Source of the DNA: Tillandsia leiboldiana
Lineage: Eukaryota > Streptophyta > Magnoliopsida > Poales > Bromeliaceae
Assembly (NCBI GenBank): GCA_029204045.2
Contig: CM055061.1
Location: 44,106,977-44,170,976, forward strand
Direction: 5' to 3'
Length of the DNA stretch: 64,000 nucleotides
Position numbers and translations under genes: made by a program. This document shows positions 44,766 to 55,771 of the stretch, one piece after another. Position 1 is the stretch's first letter. Every line of letters starts with the position of its first letter. The notes under the pieces were generated by a model. The model searched no databases and was not told the DNA's origin. It saw nothing but the letters and a program-made list of their open reading frames with translations.

Positions 44766-45087
44766 CTTCATGATGGGTTGCGTGCCCGGAATAAGTTCGA
44801 TAGAAAAGTCGATCTCATGCCCGGGCGGCATCCCCGGAAGTTCAGTCGGGAAAACGTCTGGAAAATCCCTTACGACTGCAATGTCGGAGAGCAAAGAGGT
44901 GGGTCGCGTCGCCAAGTCCACTGAGGCTAAGTAAGCCACGCACCCGCCTTCCATCATTCTCCTGGCCCGAGACGCGGAGATGACGGTCGAAAAGAAGGTG
45001 CTCTTACATGCCAGGTACACATTCTCCGGAAGACCCGGTTCCCGTAGTTGCACTTGACGTTTCTCACAGTCAATATCTGCCTGGTGT
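44766..45087 (-). pseudogene. pol: Protease-RT junction of element F, cut by LTR G
   Basis: The frame parallels element I after the protease: VYLACKSTFFSTVISASRA, a linker, then the RT start VRDFPDVFPTELPGMPPG and SIELIPGTQPI. LTR G interrupts it just before the catalytic part of RT. It is out of frame with the upstream gag-protease because of one extra base near 45090. Confidence 0.85.
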
Positions 45088-46800
45088 TTAGTAGAGCCAA
45101 TCCATTCCTAGAACTACGTCGAACTCTTTCAACTGAATGACCACCAAGTCCCAAGGGCAAGCTAGCCTTCCCAACCTTATCGGGCAGGAGGGCACAAAGC
45201 TAACCGCCTCAATAGGCCCCCCAGGGGTCTGGACGGTCATAAGGTTGCTTAGGGGTTTCGTTTCTAGAACATGGGCATGGGCGAAAGTACGGGATACGAA
45301 GGAGCGGGATGCTCCAGTGTCAAATAAAGTTCTAGCTCGAGAATCAGAAATCAGAGTAATACCTGCCACCACGTCCTCCGGTGGGTCGTGCCCCGGTGAT
45401 TCATAGAGTAGATCCTCCCTCCCGACTGCGGTCGCGTCTCCCCCTCCTGCCAAGTGGGTGGGGGGGCGTACGGTTGGTCCCGAGGGAGCTCTCCCCCGCC
45501 ATGGCTGTTGTGGCGATGGGGTGGAGGCTGCAGAGGATGCTGTACCCGCGTTTAAGGGGCAGTTGAAATAGAGGTGGCCTGGTTTGCCGCAACGGAAGCA
45601 ATGATCGTGCCTCTTGGCGCATTCGGTAACTCGGTGTGCTCCACTGCAGATAACACAGGGTCTGTCCCCTGGCCTTTGACTGCTTGTTGGCGCGCTCCTA
45701 GTCCCATGATGCGACTTCGGATGTTTAGTAGGTCGGTTCCTACTGGAAAAACCCCCTCCGGAGAAGGACTGGGGTCGCTTTCTATCCTTGTTGTACTCGG
45801 GGTCCTACCGTCGGGCGCGCGTAACCGCAAATCCGCGCTCCACAATGGTGGCCCTGTCCACCACCTTCTGGAAGGTGTGAAGATATGCCGCTTCCACAAC
45901 TTCAAAGATATCGCTCCGCAATCCGTCCACAAAAAGGCGAGCTTTGTGAGATTCGTCTCTTATGACAAAGGGGACACAATTGGCCAATCTCACAAATTCT
46001 CGTTGGTACTCCATAACGGTCCGGTTCCCTTGTTTGATATGCTTTAGGTCGTCCTCCATTTGCTGCTTGACGCTATTGGAGAAGAATGCCCCGAACAACT
46101 CCTCTCTGAACGTAAGCCATGATGGTAGGGCGTTGCCCTTCAAGGTGTCCGGGCGCACCGTTTTCCACCATATACGGGCGTTTCCCTCGAGACAGTGAAC
46201 TTCCAAGGGGACTCGTTCGTGATCCTCCATCATCAGGTCCTCGAAGAGTTTCTCCATTGTGTCTACCCATTTCTCCACGACCCAGGGATCTGTTGTCTCC
46301 CCCTCAAAAACAGGTGGGTCGTGCTTCTTGAATTCCGCCAAGTTTGCTCTCACCCTGTCCCGTTCAATCCGCTGGGTAGAAGCCTCCCCCGCAGCGGTGA
46401 CAGACACCCCAGGAGTGGGGGCCATCACGGCCTCCCTCATCGAGTCTCCAGCAGTCGCCCCCGGTGCGAGTCCCGACGCTGTTGGATTCGGCGTGGCTGA
46501 AAACGTCGTCGGTTGGTCCATCGATACACCAGTAGTCGCGGTCTGGGGAGGGGCGGCCACAGTCTCGCCGTCCGTCCCTGGCGGTCCCGTTATAGGTGCG
46601 GTTGGTCCGGGCAGAGGAACCTGGGCGCCCTCTACTGGCACGGCCGGCTGCTGCTGCGTCAACTGACGTACGTGTTCCGTGAGGGTCGATAACTGCCCGG
46701 CCATCTCTCGTAGCTGTTGGCGGAGGAGTTCACCCTCCGTGGTTGCCGGGGTCGCACCATCTGCTCCGGCGTCATCAGTCGACGATCTGGTCCGTGCCAT
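45088..46800 (-). pseudogene. gag: gag and aspartic protease of element F
   Basis: It starts at ATG 46800 (MARTRSSTDDAGAD), the start also seen in element I. The N-terminal coiled region (LLRQQLREMAGQLSTLTEHV) is followed by a proline/threonine linker, the retrotransposon gag capsid domain (WVVEKWVDTMEKLFEDL, FREELFGAFFSNSVKQQMED), then the knuckle pair CVICSGAHRVTEC and CFRCGKPGHLYFNC. In the same frame comes the protease with intact LFDTGAS and VVLGMDWL. Lesions: TAG at 45805-45807, where I has GAG (a G-to-T change), and one extra T near 45090 that shifts the frame after the protease. Gag packages element RNA; the protease would cut the polyprotein. Confidence 0.85.
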
Positions 46801-47007
46801 TCTCCACTGAACAGAAAGAAACCGCGTTAACCCTAGGTTTAATTGGTCTAACACCTTGACCTACGAACACTCCGGGACTCTATCCCTTTTTCCCGCACAC
46901 ACACTCGTGCTCTAAGCACCTACTCCTTGGTTATCACGTTGGTTAGTTGCTAGCGGCATTGTCCTCTGTGGATGTTGGACACCGACTACTGTGGTCAAAG
47001 TCATTTT

Positions 47008-47018
47008 CTCTGATACCA
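47008..47018 (-). promoter_or_regulatory. Primer-binding site of element F
   Basis: Minus-strand TGGTATCAGAG seven bases after the LTR end GCGTGACA. Confidence 0.88.
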
Positions 47019-47025
47019 TATAATC

Positions 47026-50000
47026 TGTCACGCCCCGGAGGTTCTAAATGAGAGGAAGAAAATGTGTATATATTTTTTTTGAAATAACCTCGCCCACCGG
47101 TGCGCGCCAGACCCGCCACGTATACAAATTCACCCCACAAACCGACGGAGTCTCCTTTGTATATGCACGGCGTCTCAATTACAACACATACTTTAACCAT
47201 GCAGTCACAATGAAACCAAAAGGAGAGATCACACTTAATCACAACCACAATTACTACAACAAGATTGAAAGGATAAATCCACAGGTTTGGAAAACAGTGT
47301 CCACACGACACCCGGTTTTAAAAACATTTTCGCAAATCTCTTTTAGGCGGCAACATAACTTGAAAGGATAAATCCACGGGTTTGGAAAGAAGTGCCCACA
47401 TGACACTTAGTTTGAAAACGTTTTCGAAATCATTTTGCTATTTGAAAATGTGCCGCATACCAGTCTAAGATAAACACAATGAAAGATGTCACCACTAAGT
47501 TAGGATCTCAACCCAACATCCACAATTGTTCCACTAACAAATAATCACTAACCTACTAACCAAACGCAAAAGAGATAATCGAAGGTAATTAAGACATATG
47601 ACAGCCTCAAGCGGCTAAGGTCCTCTAAACGCAGTCTCACCATCGTCCCGGTTCCCACCCCTGTTCGGACCTGTCACAGTGTGGGGAGTCAGTGACAAAT
47701 AAAGTAGACGAAAATAGGTATAATGCTATAAAAACTATAATAAACAAACCGATACACCAGAGCATTCCACTTCCCCCTCATGAATCACCATATCCCCCGT
47801 TTAATCAAAACGAAACATGTGCCGGGAGGTCTAAAGACCCCCAGCGAAAGTACACTTTGCTCGCACCTTGATGCTACCAACCCCTCCACGGTACTTGTGC
47901 AGCACCTTAAGTAATCCACGAGGGGTCTCCACCACGTCACCTTGTGGGGTACACGGGTCAACGTACCATCTTTCCAGAAAAATACACCCTGTGCGGTGGC
48001 CAGACTGCCGGTGTGCGTGTAAGCAATCATGAGCATAAATCCCGAAACCGGCGTGTAATAGGGCACCGCGACATTCGTCGCCACAGTTAGAATTAAAAGA
48101 GCGGGATTCTCATGCAATGGGGTTACACAGTTCACCAAAAGATACATCTACTTTATTTTCACAAGTTACGACGGGAACGACCATACACCGAAATACAATA
48201 AAGTACCCACCTCAAGATGTGCTTACCGGAACACCTGGGACCGTAACACGCTCACAATCGGCACCCGAACCTAAGAAAGTCCCCAAAAGAACAACCGGTC
48301 AGACTGAATTGCATTATGTAAGGAAACGGGGTCCAAAACCCAAGAGTATGACGAAAACCCGGCAACGGCGGCGGTAACGACGCGCGGCGGACAACGCGGC
48401 CGCGGACCCTTCCCCCGCGGCGCCGCATGCCGTGCGGTCGCGCGGGCACCGGCCTCGCGCTGTGCCGCATGCGGCTCGGCCACGCGGTCAGACTCCCCGC
48501 GCAACGCTCGTGGGCGGCGCCCCGTGCAGCACCTGCCTACGCGGGTGCTGCCGCCTGCGGGTGGCGCCCCGCGCGGCACCTGCCCGCGCAGGTGCTGCCG
48601 CCCGCGCGGGTGCCGTCGCTTGCGGGCGGCGCTCCGCGCGGCACCTACCCGAACGGGTGCTGCCGCCTGCGGGTGGCACCCCGCGCGGCACCTGCCCGTG
48701 CGGGTGCTGCGGAAGTGGCGGCGGCGGAGGCGAAAAAACAGAAACGACGAAAAACCCCAACGAAAAACCGAAAAAGAACTTCGCTTACCGCGATCTCGTC
48801 GGAGAAGATGATCTGCCCGCGCTTCTGGCTCCGGCACGTGGATCGGGGGCGATCGGACTCCTCCGCTTTCTTCTTCTCTCTTTCTTTTTCCTCCGGTTAG
48901 GGTTTTCCCTTCTCTTTTCTCTCTTTTCTCTCCGGCTAGGGTTTTCTCTTTTCTTTCAAGAAAAACAAATTTCTCTCTCTTGGTACGTATGATAAAACCC
49001 ACATCCGGGTATTTGTTAATTAAAAATAATTATCTGTTCCCACAAGGTAATTCCACATCCCCTCGGAAAGCGTGTAAGATCTTTAGCACGGATTCCGATG
49101 CACACTGGTCACCGCGACCTCCGAAACCCCATTTCGGGGGATCGGTAAGTCGAAATTCAGATCCGATTGCACCGCCGTTCATCGTTTTTCGAGCTTTATC
49201 ACAGAAAAATACCCGCACCACACGATAGTCAACTTGAGAAAACTCGATAATTCAATTTTTCCTAACTAGTAATTTATTAGAAGGAGGGTAAAACGATACA
49301 CAAAAAGTCGTGATATTACAAAAGCCCTCAGCGAAACAGCCAAGAAAAAGAGCAACAGAAAGCAGAAAGGGGCCCATTTATAGGCCCAGCCCGAAAATGG
49401 GTCAAACCGAATTCGGGCCCAGAGAATTCGGGCGCCCGAATCCTTCGGGCGCACAAATCTCCTCCCCGCACCCCGTCCGACCAGCGCTCGGATCCACCCG
49501 CTTCCGCCACGTCGCCTCTGAATAGCGAACAGCGGGATCGGCCTACCCGGCCGCGACGCGTGGCCCGCATCCACCGCGCAGGTGGTTGGCGCCCGCCAAC
49601 CACGCGTCGACGCGTGGCGCGCCCATGTGCCCGCTCCGGCGCGTCAACGCCTCGGGCGCCGCGCCCTCGTGCGCCATGCCGCGCACACCTCCCGAGGCAC
49701 CTGCCTCGCCAGCTCCGTGGACCGCGCCTGTTGCACCAGCCAACCCGCTACTGCCACCTGTCCAAAGCGAGCCAACGGAAAACCGCCGTGTGGCACAGCA
49801 GCCTCCGCTGCCCGCGCCTGCTCCCGTGGGCCGAGCCCACTACGCTGCGCCTCCCGCTCCACCATGTGGCGTACGGCACCAATAGGACGCCGCCACGTGG
49901 CACACCCCTCGGTCCACCGGTCTACCATGCACCCGAAAACACTAAAAACTTCCGGGTGTTCGTTCTCGAGCGTCCGGACTCATAAAAATACATCCAAATA

Positions 50001-50226
50001 GTCAATTTCCATCGTTTTCGCGCGCTGAATCTAAATCCGATGTCCGTTTTGCCAAAATCCACTTCTAAAATTCAAAGAGGGCATCCGAATTCACTCGTGA
50101 TCCATTTAATGCGTTGAGCCCCTTTCATGAGTCCGATTCGCGCACAAACACCTCGAACACCCAACAAAAGCCTCCAGAAGCTGCTGATCCAACAGTAATC
50201 CTCTCGCAGGGATTCGGGTCCTCACA
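47026..50226 (-). repeat. 5' LTR of element F
   Basis: 3201 bp, TGTGAGGACCC (50226) to GCGTGACA (47026). A minus-strand TATA box lies at 49375-49382 (TATAAATG). GC-rich ~75-bp repeats with GCACC/GGTGC arms lie at 48520-48710. The conserved LTR block is at 47920-48022, and hairpins at 47297-47311 (GTGTC/GACAC) and 47391-47407 (AGTGTC/GGCACT in the sense strand). Confidence 0.88.
48520..48715 (-). repeat. GC-rich repeats with GCACC/GGTGC arms, F LTR
   Basis: Four copies, about 45 to 75 bp apart, of GGCACCTGCCCG...GGGTGCTGCCG type sequence. Loops differ while the GCACC and GGTGC arms are kept. ORFs across it on both strands look like composition effects. Confidence 0.7.
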
Positions 50227-50654
50227 AAAGTGATAGCACATTGAATCCATAAGGCCACGCGAATGCACGCTCCGATTGTCCATTCAGAAATCGTTGTTTT
50301 GTTTGTTGGTGGTGATGATAATCGAATACTTAGATCATAGATAGACAAGAAAACACCATCTAAGTATTCATCAATTCTATTCTACAAGTAATAGAGAGTT
50401 TGGAAACCCTAGAATTAAATCGATCAATATAGATAAAGAAACATGAAATTAATCGTGTTTTCCTTTCTTCTCTATATGTGGATTTTTCCTTTCGATCCCT
50501 TTTGAAAATAATAGAAAATTTTGAAACCTTAGGAATCTTAGGAATTATCGGTCTTACCCTAAAAGATGAATGTTAGCGTTTATTTATAGGTCAGAAATCT
50601 GTTGGAAAGAGATAAGAATAAAAAATTACCTTATCTGGAATTTTTTCGTACAGC

Positions 50655-50885
50655 GGTCCGGACTAGATTAAGTCTGATTCGGACTATCGCCTTTTGACAG
50701 AAAACTTCTAGAAAACAGGTTTGGGGTCCGGACTGTAATTGCCTGATCCAGACTGATTTAAGCGATTCAACAAACACAAGGTTCGGGGTCCGGACTGTAA
50801 AGTGAGTGATCCGAACTGGAATTCCGCATGAACCAAACTATGTTTGGGGTCCGGACTGGATGCTCCAGATCCGGATCCTGAACAC
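50655..50885 (-). promoter_or_regulatory. TCCGGA palindrome cluster of the H LTR
   Basis: Repeats of GGGGTCCGGACTG and degenerate copies lie upstream (minus sense) of the TATA box at 50588-50581, the same layout as in the D and solo LTRs. Confidence 0.5.
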
Positions 50886-51106
50886 TCAAAATGTCCAGTT
50901 TTTTATTTTTATACAATGAAAAATATTCCAAGTGTTTCTAAACTATAAGAATGTATTCAGATCATCAAAAATATTTAGTTAAACGTACCTGTTCATTTTG
51001 AATCCATTCTTCTTGAGATTGATGTATGTGATCCACAATTCTTCAACTTCAATCTTCAAGACTCAAAACACTTCACGAAATACGCTAATACAAAAATCCT
51101 TAAAAA

Positions 51107-51119
51107 TCTCCCCCTTTGG
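51107..51119 (-). promoter_or_regulatory. Polypurine tract of fragment H
   Basis: Minus-strand CAAAGGGGGAGA directly before the LTR start. Confidence 0.8.
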
Positions 51120-51644
51120 TGGTTTCGTGACAAAACATTTAATCCACTTAAAATAAACAAAAAGGTATTTTTGTTGCTATCACCATACAATAAAAATTCA
51201 CATAAAAGGTCCAAATAAAGGTAAATACAAGAGATAAACTCCTAATACAAACTCTGGACTTAGACGCTTGTACTCTCTGCAAAAAAATTAATTCTTGACA
51301 AAAGAAATCATTAGATACCTCAAGAATTTAAAACTTTAATAAGAAATCAGAGAGAAAGAGTTTATACTCATGTAACTTATGACATTATTTAATCAGATAT
51401 GTATGAAAAGTAGTCAATCAAAGATTCACATATCATATATCAATAAAGTTCCAAATGTCATAGTTCAAAGTTCACAAAAGTTAAGATATTGATACCTATC
51501 TGTCACATGTTCTTGTCCTATCTACAAACTTAAGAAAAGTTAGAATATTACAAACCCAAATAGTTAGTAGAATAGTTAATCAGGAAAAGTAGTCATCCAA
51601 GTCTCATCTTACTTGTTCTCAGTTTTTAGTTCCCAGTTTTCTCT

Positions 51645-54322
51645 TGTGAGGACCCGAATCCCCGCGATGGGATTACTGTTGGATCAGTGACTTCTGGAGG
51701 CATTGGCTGTGTGATGGAGGTGTTTGTGTGCGAAATGGACTCAAGAAAAGGACTCCGCGCGAAAATAGATAAAGGTTGCCTTCGGTTGCCTTCGTCGAAA
51801 ATTGGAATGAGTTTCAGATAAAATAGAGGCCGTATTCGGATTCAGCGCGGAAAAACGATGGAAATCGGCAATTTGGATGTATTTTTCTGAGTCCGGACGC
51901 CCGAGAACGGACAACCGGAAGTTTTCTGTGTTTTCGGGTGCACGGGAGGAGCTGTAGACCGCCGGGGTTCCACGTGGCGGCGCCGGATTGGCCGGCGCAG
52001 CACGTGCGGTCCACGGAAGCTGCGCGGTGGAGCGGTGGACCGGGGAGGCGCCACGTGGCGGCTCCAGGTTGGGCGGCGCTGTGCGCGCGGTCCACGCGTG
52101 TAATATCACAACTTTTCGTGTAACATTTACCCTCGTGCTAATAAAGTTTAAGATATAGGAAACTGAATTAATGGGTTTACTTAAGTTGATAATCTTGAGG
52201 TGCGGGTATTTTTCTGTGATAGGGCTCGAAAAATGGTGAACGGCGGTGCGACCGGATCCGAATTCTGAATTACGGATCCCCTAGAAAGGGATTTTTAGGA
52301 TCGCGGTAACTGTAGTGTGCATCGGAATCCGTGCAAGAGATCGTGCACGTTTTTCGAGGAGATAAGGAATTATCTCCAAGGAATAAATAAATAGTTAAAT
52401 TAAATATTAAATACCTATGTGGATTTCTACGATACGTACCAAGAAAGAGAAATTACTTCTCCCGAAAAAGAAACCGTAGCCGGAGAGAAAAGAAAGAAAG
52501 AGGAAAAAGCGAAACCCTAACCAGAAGAGAAAAGAAAGAAAGAAGGAGAAAGCGGAGGGACCCGATCATCCCCGACAAACGTGCCGAAGTCGGGTGCGTG
52601 AACGGATCGCCTTCTCCGACGAATCGCGGTAAGTGAAGCTCCTTTCTGTTTTTGTTTCAGGATTTTTGTAGTCTTTTTTAGTTTGGCTGTAGCCGCTGCC
52701 GTCGCCGCCACCGTCCAGGGATTGCAGTCGCACCCCGGACGGCGCGGGGCAGGCGCCCGCGCCACGCTGCAGGCCGCGCCGCTCGGGGCACGTGCCCGCG
52801 CGGTCGTGCCGCTGGTGGGGGCCGCGCTGGGAGGCTGCCCGCGCGGCCGTACCGTATGCAGCACCACGCGGGGCTGGTCCCCGCGCGGCCGAGCCGCATG
52901 CGGTGCCGCGCGGGGCCGGTGCCCGCGCGGGCACATGTTATGCATCGACGCGGTGGTGGCCGCGTCGTCCGACGCACGTTGTCGCCTCCAGCGTGCCGAG
53001 TCGTTGGTAGTGTTTTCGGGTTTTTGGACTCAGTTTATTTACAGATTATGTTTCCGATCTGACCGCGGTTCTTTGGGGACTATTTTTAGGTCCGAGTGCT
53101 GATTGTGAGCGTTGTTTCGGTCTCAGGTGTTCCGATCAGCACATTCGAGGTGGGTACCTTTGGTTATTTTCGGTGTAATGTCGTTCCCGTGTATTTCGTA
53201 TGATTAAAGTAGATGTTTTTGTAAACTGTCTAACCCCATTGCATGTAAATCCCGTTTTATATTCTAACAGAGGCGGCTGAGGTCGCAGTACTGTTTATAT
53301 TCTAACCGAGGCGGCTGAGGTCGCAATATTGTTTATATGCTCATATTGCTTACACGCACACCGGCGGTCTGGCCACCGCACAGGGTGTATTTTTCCGGAA
53401 AGATGGTAAGTATTACCCGTGTACCCCACGACTAGGGATGATGGGAACCCCTCACGGTGAGGCAAACTGCTACTTGGGCAGTGGAGGGGTTGGAGGCACC
53501 AAGAATTGAGCACGGTATTTGGGGTTGGGGCCCAACTTGTTTCGAATTCTGGGGTAGGGGCCCAGCGTGATTGTGACAGGGATTTAGCGGTACATGAGGG
53601 GGAAGTGAATGCTCTGGTGAATTCGGTTTGTCTTTTCAGTTTATTGCATTTACTTGTTGACATCTACTTTATCAGTCACTGACATCCCACACTGTGACAG
53701 GTCCGAGTAGTGGTGGGAACCGGGACGACGGTGAGGCATCGGTTAGAGGACCCTAGCCATTGAGGCTATTAAACTTTACAGTTTTATGGTTATCTCTTTT
53801 AGTGTTTGGTTAGTATAACTGTGAATTACTTGTGGATCGTTTATTGTGGATGTTGGATTGAGGACTTAGTGTAGGAATATCTACTTATATTTGTGAATGT
53901 TGAGATGTATGAATGCGGCTCGTTTTCAAATACAAACATGGTTTCAAAAGCGTTTTCAAACCAAGTGTCGTGTTGGCACTGATTTCTAAACCCGTGGATT
54001 TATCCTTTCAAGCAAGGTTGCCGCTTAAAAGAGATTGCAAAAAGGTTTTGTAAAACTGGGTGTCGTGTGGACACTATCTTTCAAACCTATGGTGATTATG
54101 ATTGTATGGTTTAGTGTAATCTCTCCTTATTATCGTTCAATGATTGGATGGTTAAAGTATTTGTCGTGCTCGGAAAGCCGTAGATAAAAAAAGGAGGTTC
54201 TGCCTGTTTGGGGAGTGAATTTGTATATGTGGCGGGTCTGGCGCGCACCGGAGGCGAGGTTCATTTAAAGAAAAAAAATATGTATACGTATTCCGCTCTT
54301 TTAGAACCTCCGGGGTGTGACA
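51645..54322 (+). repeat. 5' LTR of element I
   Basis: 2678 bp, TGTGAGGACCCGAATCC to GGGGTGTGACA. It holds the conserved LTR block (53351-53460), a twice-repeated ~40-bp unit (53270-53335) and hairpins at 53964-53980 (AGTGTC/GGCACT) and 54060-54074 (GTGTC/GACAC). GC-rich stretch 52690-52990; no genes. Confidence 0.88.
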
Positions 54323-54329
54323 GATTTTA

Positions 54330-54340
54330 TGGTATTAGAG
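54330..54340 (+). promoter_or_regulatory. Mutated primer-binding site of element I
   Basis: TGGTATTAGAG differs from the initiator-Met match by one C-to-T change. Priming would be weakened. Confidence 0.8.
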
Positions 54341-54547
54341 AAAACGACTTTAACCACGGCGGTCAGTGACCAACATCCACAGAGTGTAATACCACAAGTA
54401 ACTAACTAAATTGATAACCCAGGGTGTAGGTGTGTAATGTATGAGCGTGAGCGCGGGGAAAAAGGGATAGAGTCCCAGAGTTCGTAGGTCAAGGTGTTAG
54501 ACCAATTGAACTAGGATTAATGTTGTTTTCTTTGCTCACAGTGAAGA

Positions 54548-55771
54548 ATGGCTCGTACAAGATCATCGACCGATAACGCCGGAGCAGACAACGCGGCTTC
54601 CGTAACCGCGGAGAATGAGCTACTCCGCCAACAGCTACGTGAGATGGCTGGACAGCTGTCGACCCTCACGGAGCACGTGCGTCAATTGACGCAACAACAG
54701 CAGGCCGTGCCAGTGGAGGGCGCCCGGGTTCCGTCGCCCGAACCAACCGCACCTATGGCAGGACCATCGGGAACGGACGGTGAGACCGCGGCCGCCCCTC
54801 CCTAGACTGCGACGACCGGTGTATCAACGGACCAACCGACGGCACCTTCTGCAGCGCCAAGCCCAACGGCTTCGGGACCCGTTACGGGGGAAGCCTCTAC
54901 CCAACGGACTGAACGGGACAGGGTGAGGGCAAATTTGGCAGAATTCAAGAAACACGACCCGCCTGTATTTGAGGGAGAGACGACCGATCCCTGGGTCGTG
55001 GAGAAATGGGTGGATACTATGGAAAAGCTGTTTGAAGACCTGATGATGGAGGAACATGAACAAGTTCCCCTCGCGGTTCATTGTCTTGAGGGAAATGCCC
55101 GGATGTGGTGGAAAACGGTGCGCCCGGACCCCACGAAGGGTAACGCCCTACCAACATGGACCGAGTTCAGAGAAGAATTGTTCGGGGCGTTCTTCTCCAA
55201 CAGCGTTAAGCAACAGATGGAGGACGACCTGAAACACATCAGACTGGGGAACCAATTCGTCATGGAGTATCAGCGGGAATTCGTAAGGCTGGCCAACTGT
55301 GTTCCCTTTGTCATAAGGGATGAAGCTCATAAAGCCCGCCTCTTCGTAGACGGATTGCGGAGCAATATTTTTGAAGTTGTGCAAGCAGCGGATCTTCACA
55401 CCTTCCAGAAAGTGGTGGATAGGGCCACCATAGTGGAGCGCGGATTCGCGGTGACGCGCGCCCGACGAGAGGACTCGGAGTACAACAAGGATAAGAAACG
55501 ACCCCAGCCCTTCTCCGGAGGGGGTTTCTCTAGTGGGAACCGGCCCCCTAAACATCTGAAGTCGCGCCATGGGACTAAAAGCGCGCCAACGAGCAGTCAA
55601 AGACCAGGGGACAGACCCTGTGTAATCTGCAGTGGAGCCCACCGAGTTACCAAGTGCGCTAAGAGGCACGACCACTGCTTTCGTTGCAGCAAACAGGGCC
55701 ATTTTCGTTTCAACTGCGCCTCGAACGCGGGCACGGCATCTTCCGCAGCCTCCACCCCACTGCCTCAATAG
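54548..55771 (+). pseudogene. gag: gag of element I
   Basis: One frame from ATG 54548 with a TAG at 54803-54805 (CAG in element F) and a final TAG at 55769-55771 that also replaces a CAG present in F. The second stop therefore cuts what was a gag-pol fusion. Domains: coiled N-terminus (LLRQQLREMAGQLSTLTEHV), linker, capsid domain (54960-55470; WVVEKWVDTMEKLFEDL), basic stretch, and knuckle pair CVICSGAHRVTKC and CFRCSKQGHFRFNC. No frameshift. Confidence 0.87.

Larger units (their letters stand above)
44766..50226 (-). mobile_element. Element F: minus-strand Ty3/gypsy chromovirus, 5' half
   Basis: On the minus strand: 5' LTR (50226-47026), PBS (47018-47008), gag and protease (46800-45088) and the first codons of RT, ending at 44766 where LTR G is inserted. 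The rest of pol and the 3' LTR are not in the window. It sits in the LTR of Sirevirus-like fragment H. Gag is closely similar to element I. Confidence 0.85.
50227..51644 (-). mobile_element. Fragment H: minus-strand Sirevirus-like 3' LTR and 3' internal region
   Basis: Minus strand: non-coding internal DNA (51644-51120), PPT (51119-51107), 3' LTR from 51105. Element F interrupts the LTR at 50227 and element I the internal part at 51644. The LTR start reads TTTTAAGG where TGTTAAGG is expected, and a TATAAATA box is at 50588-50581. Its closest relative here is the solo LTR at 24042-25302. Confidence 0.8.
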
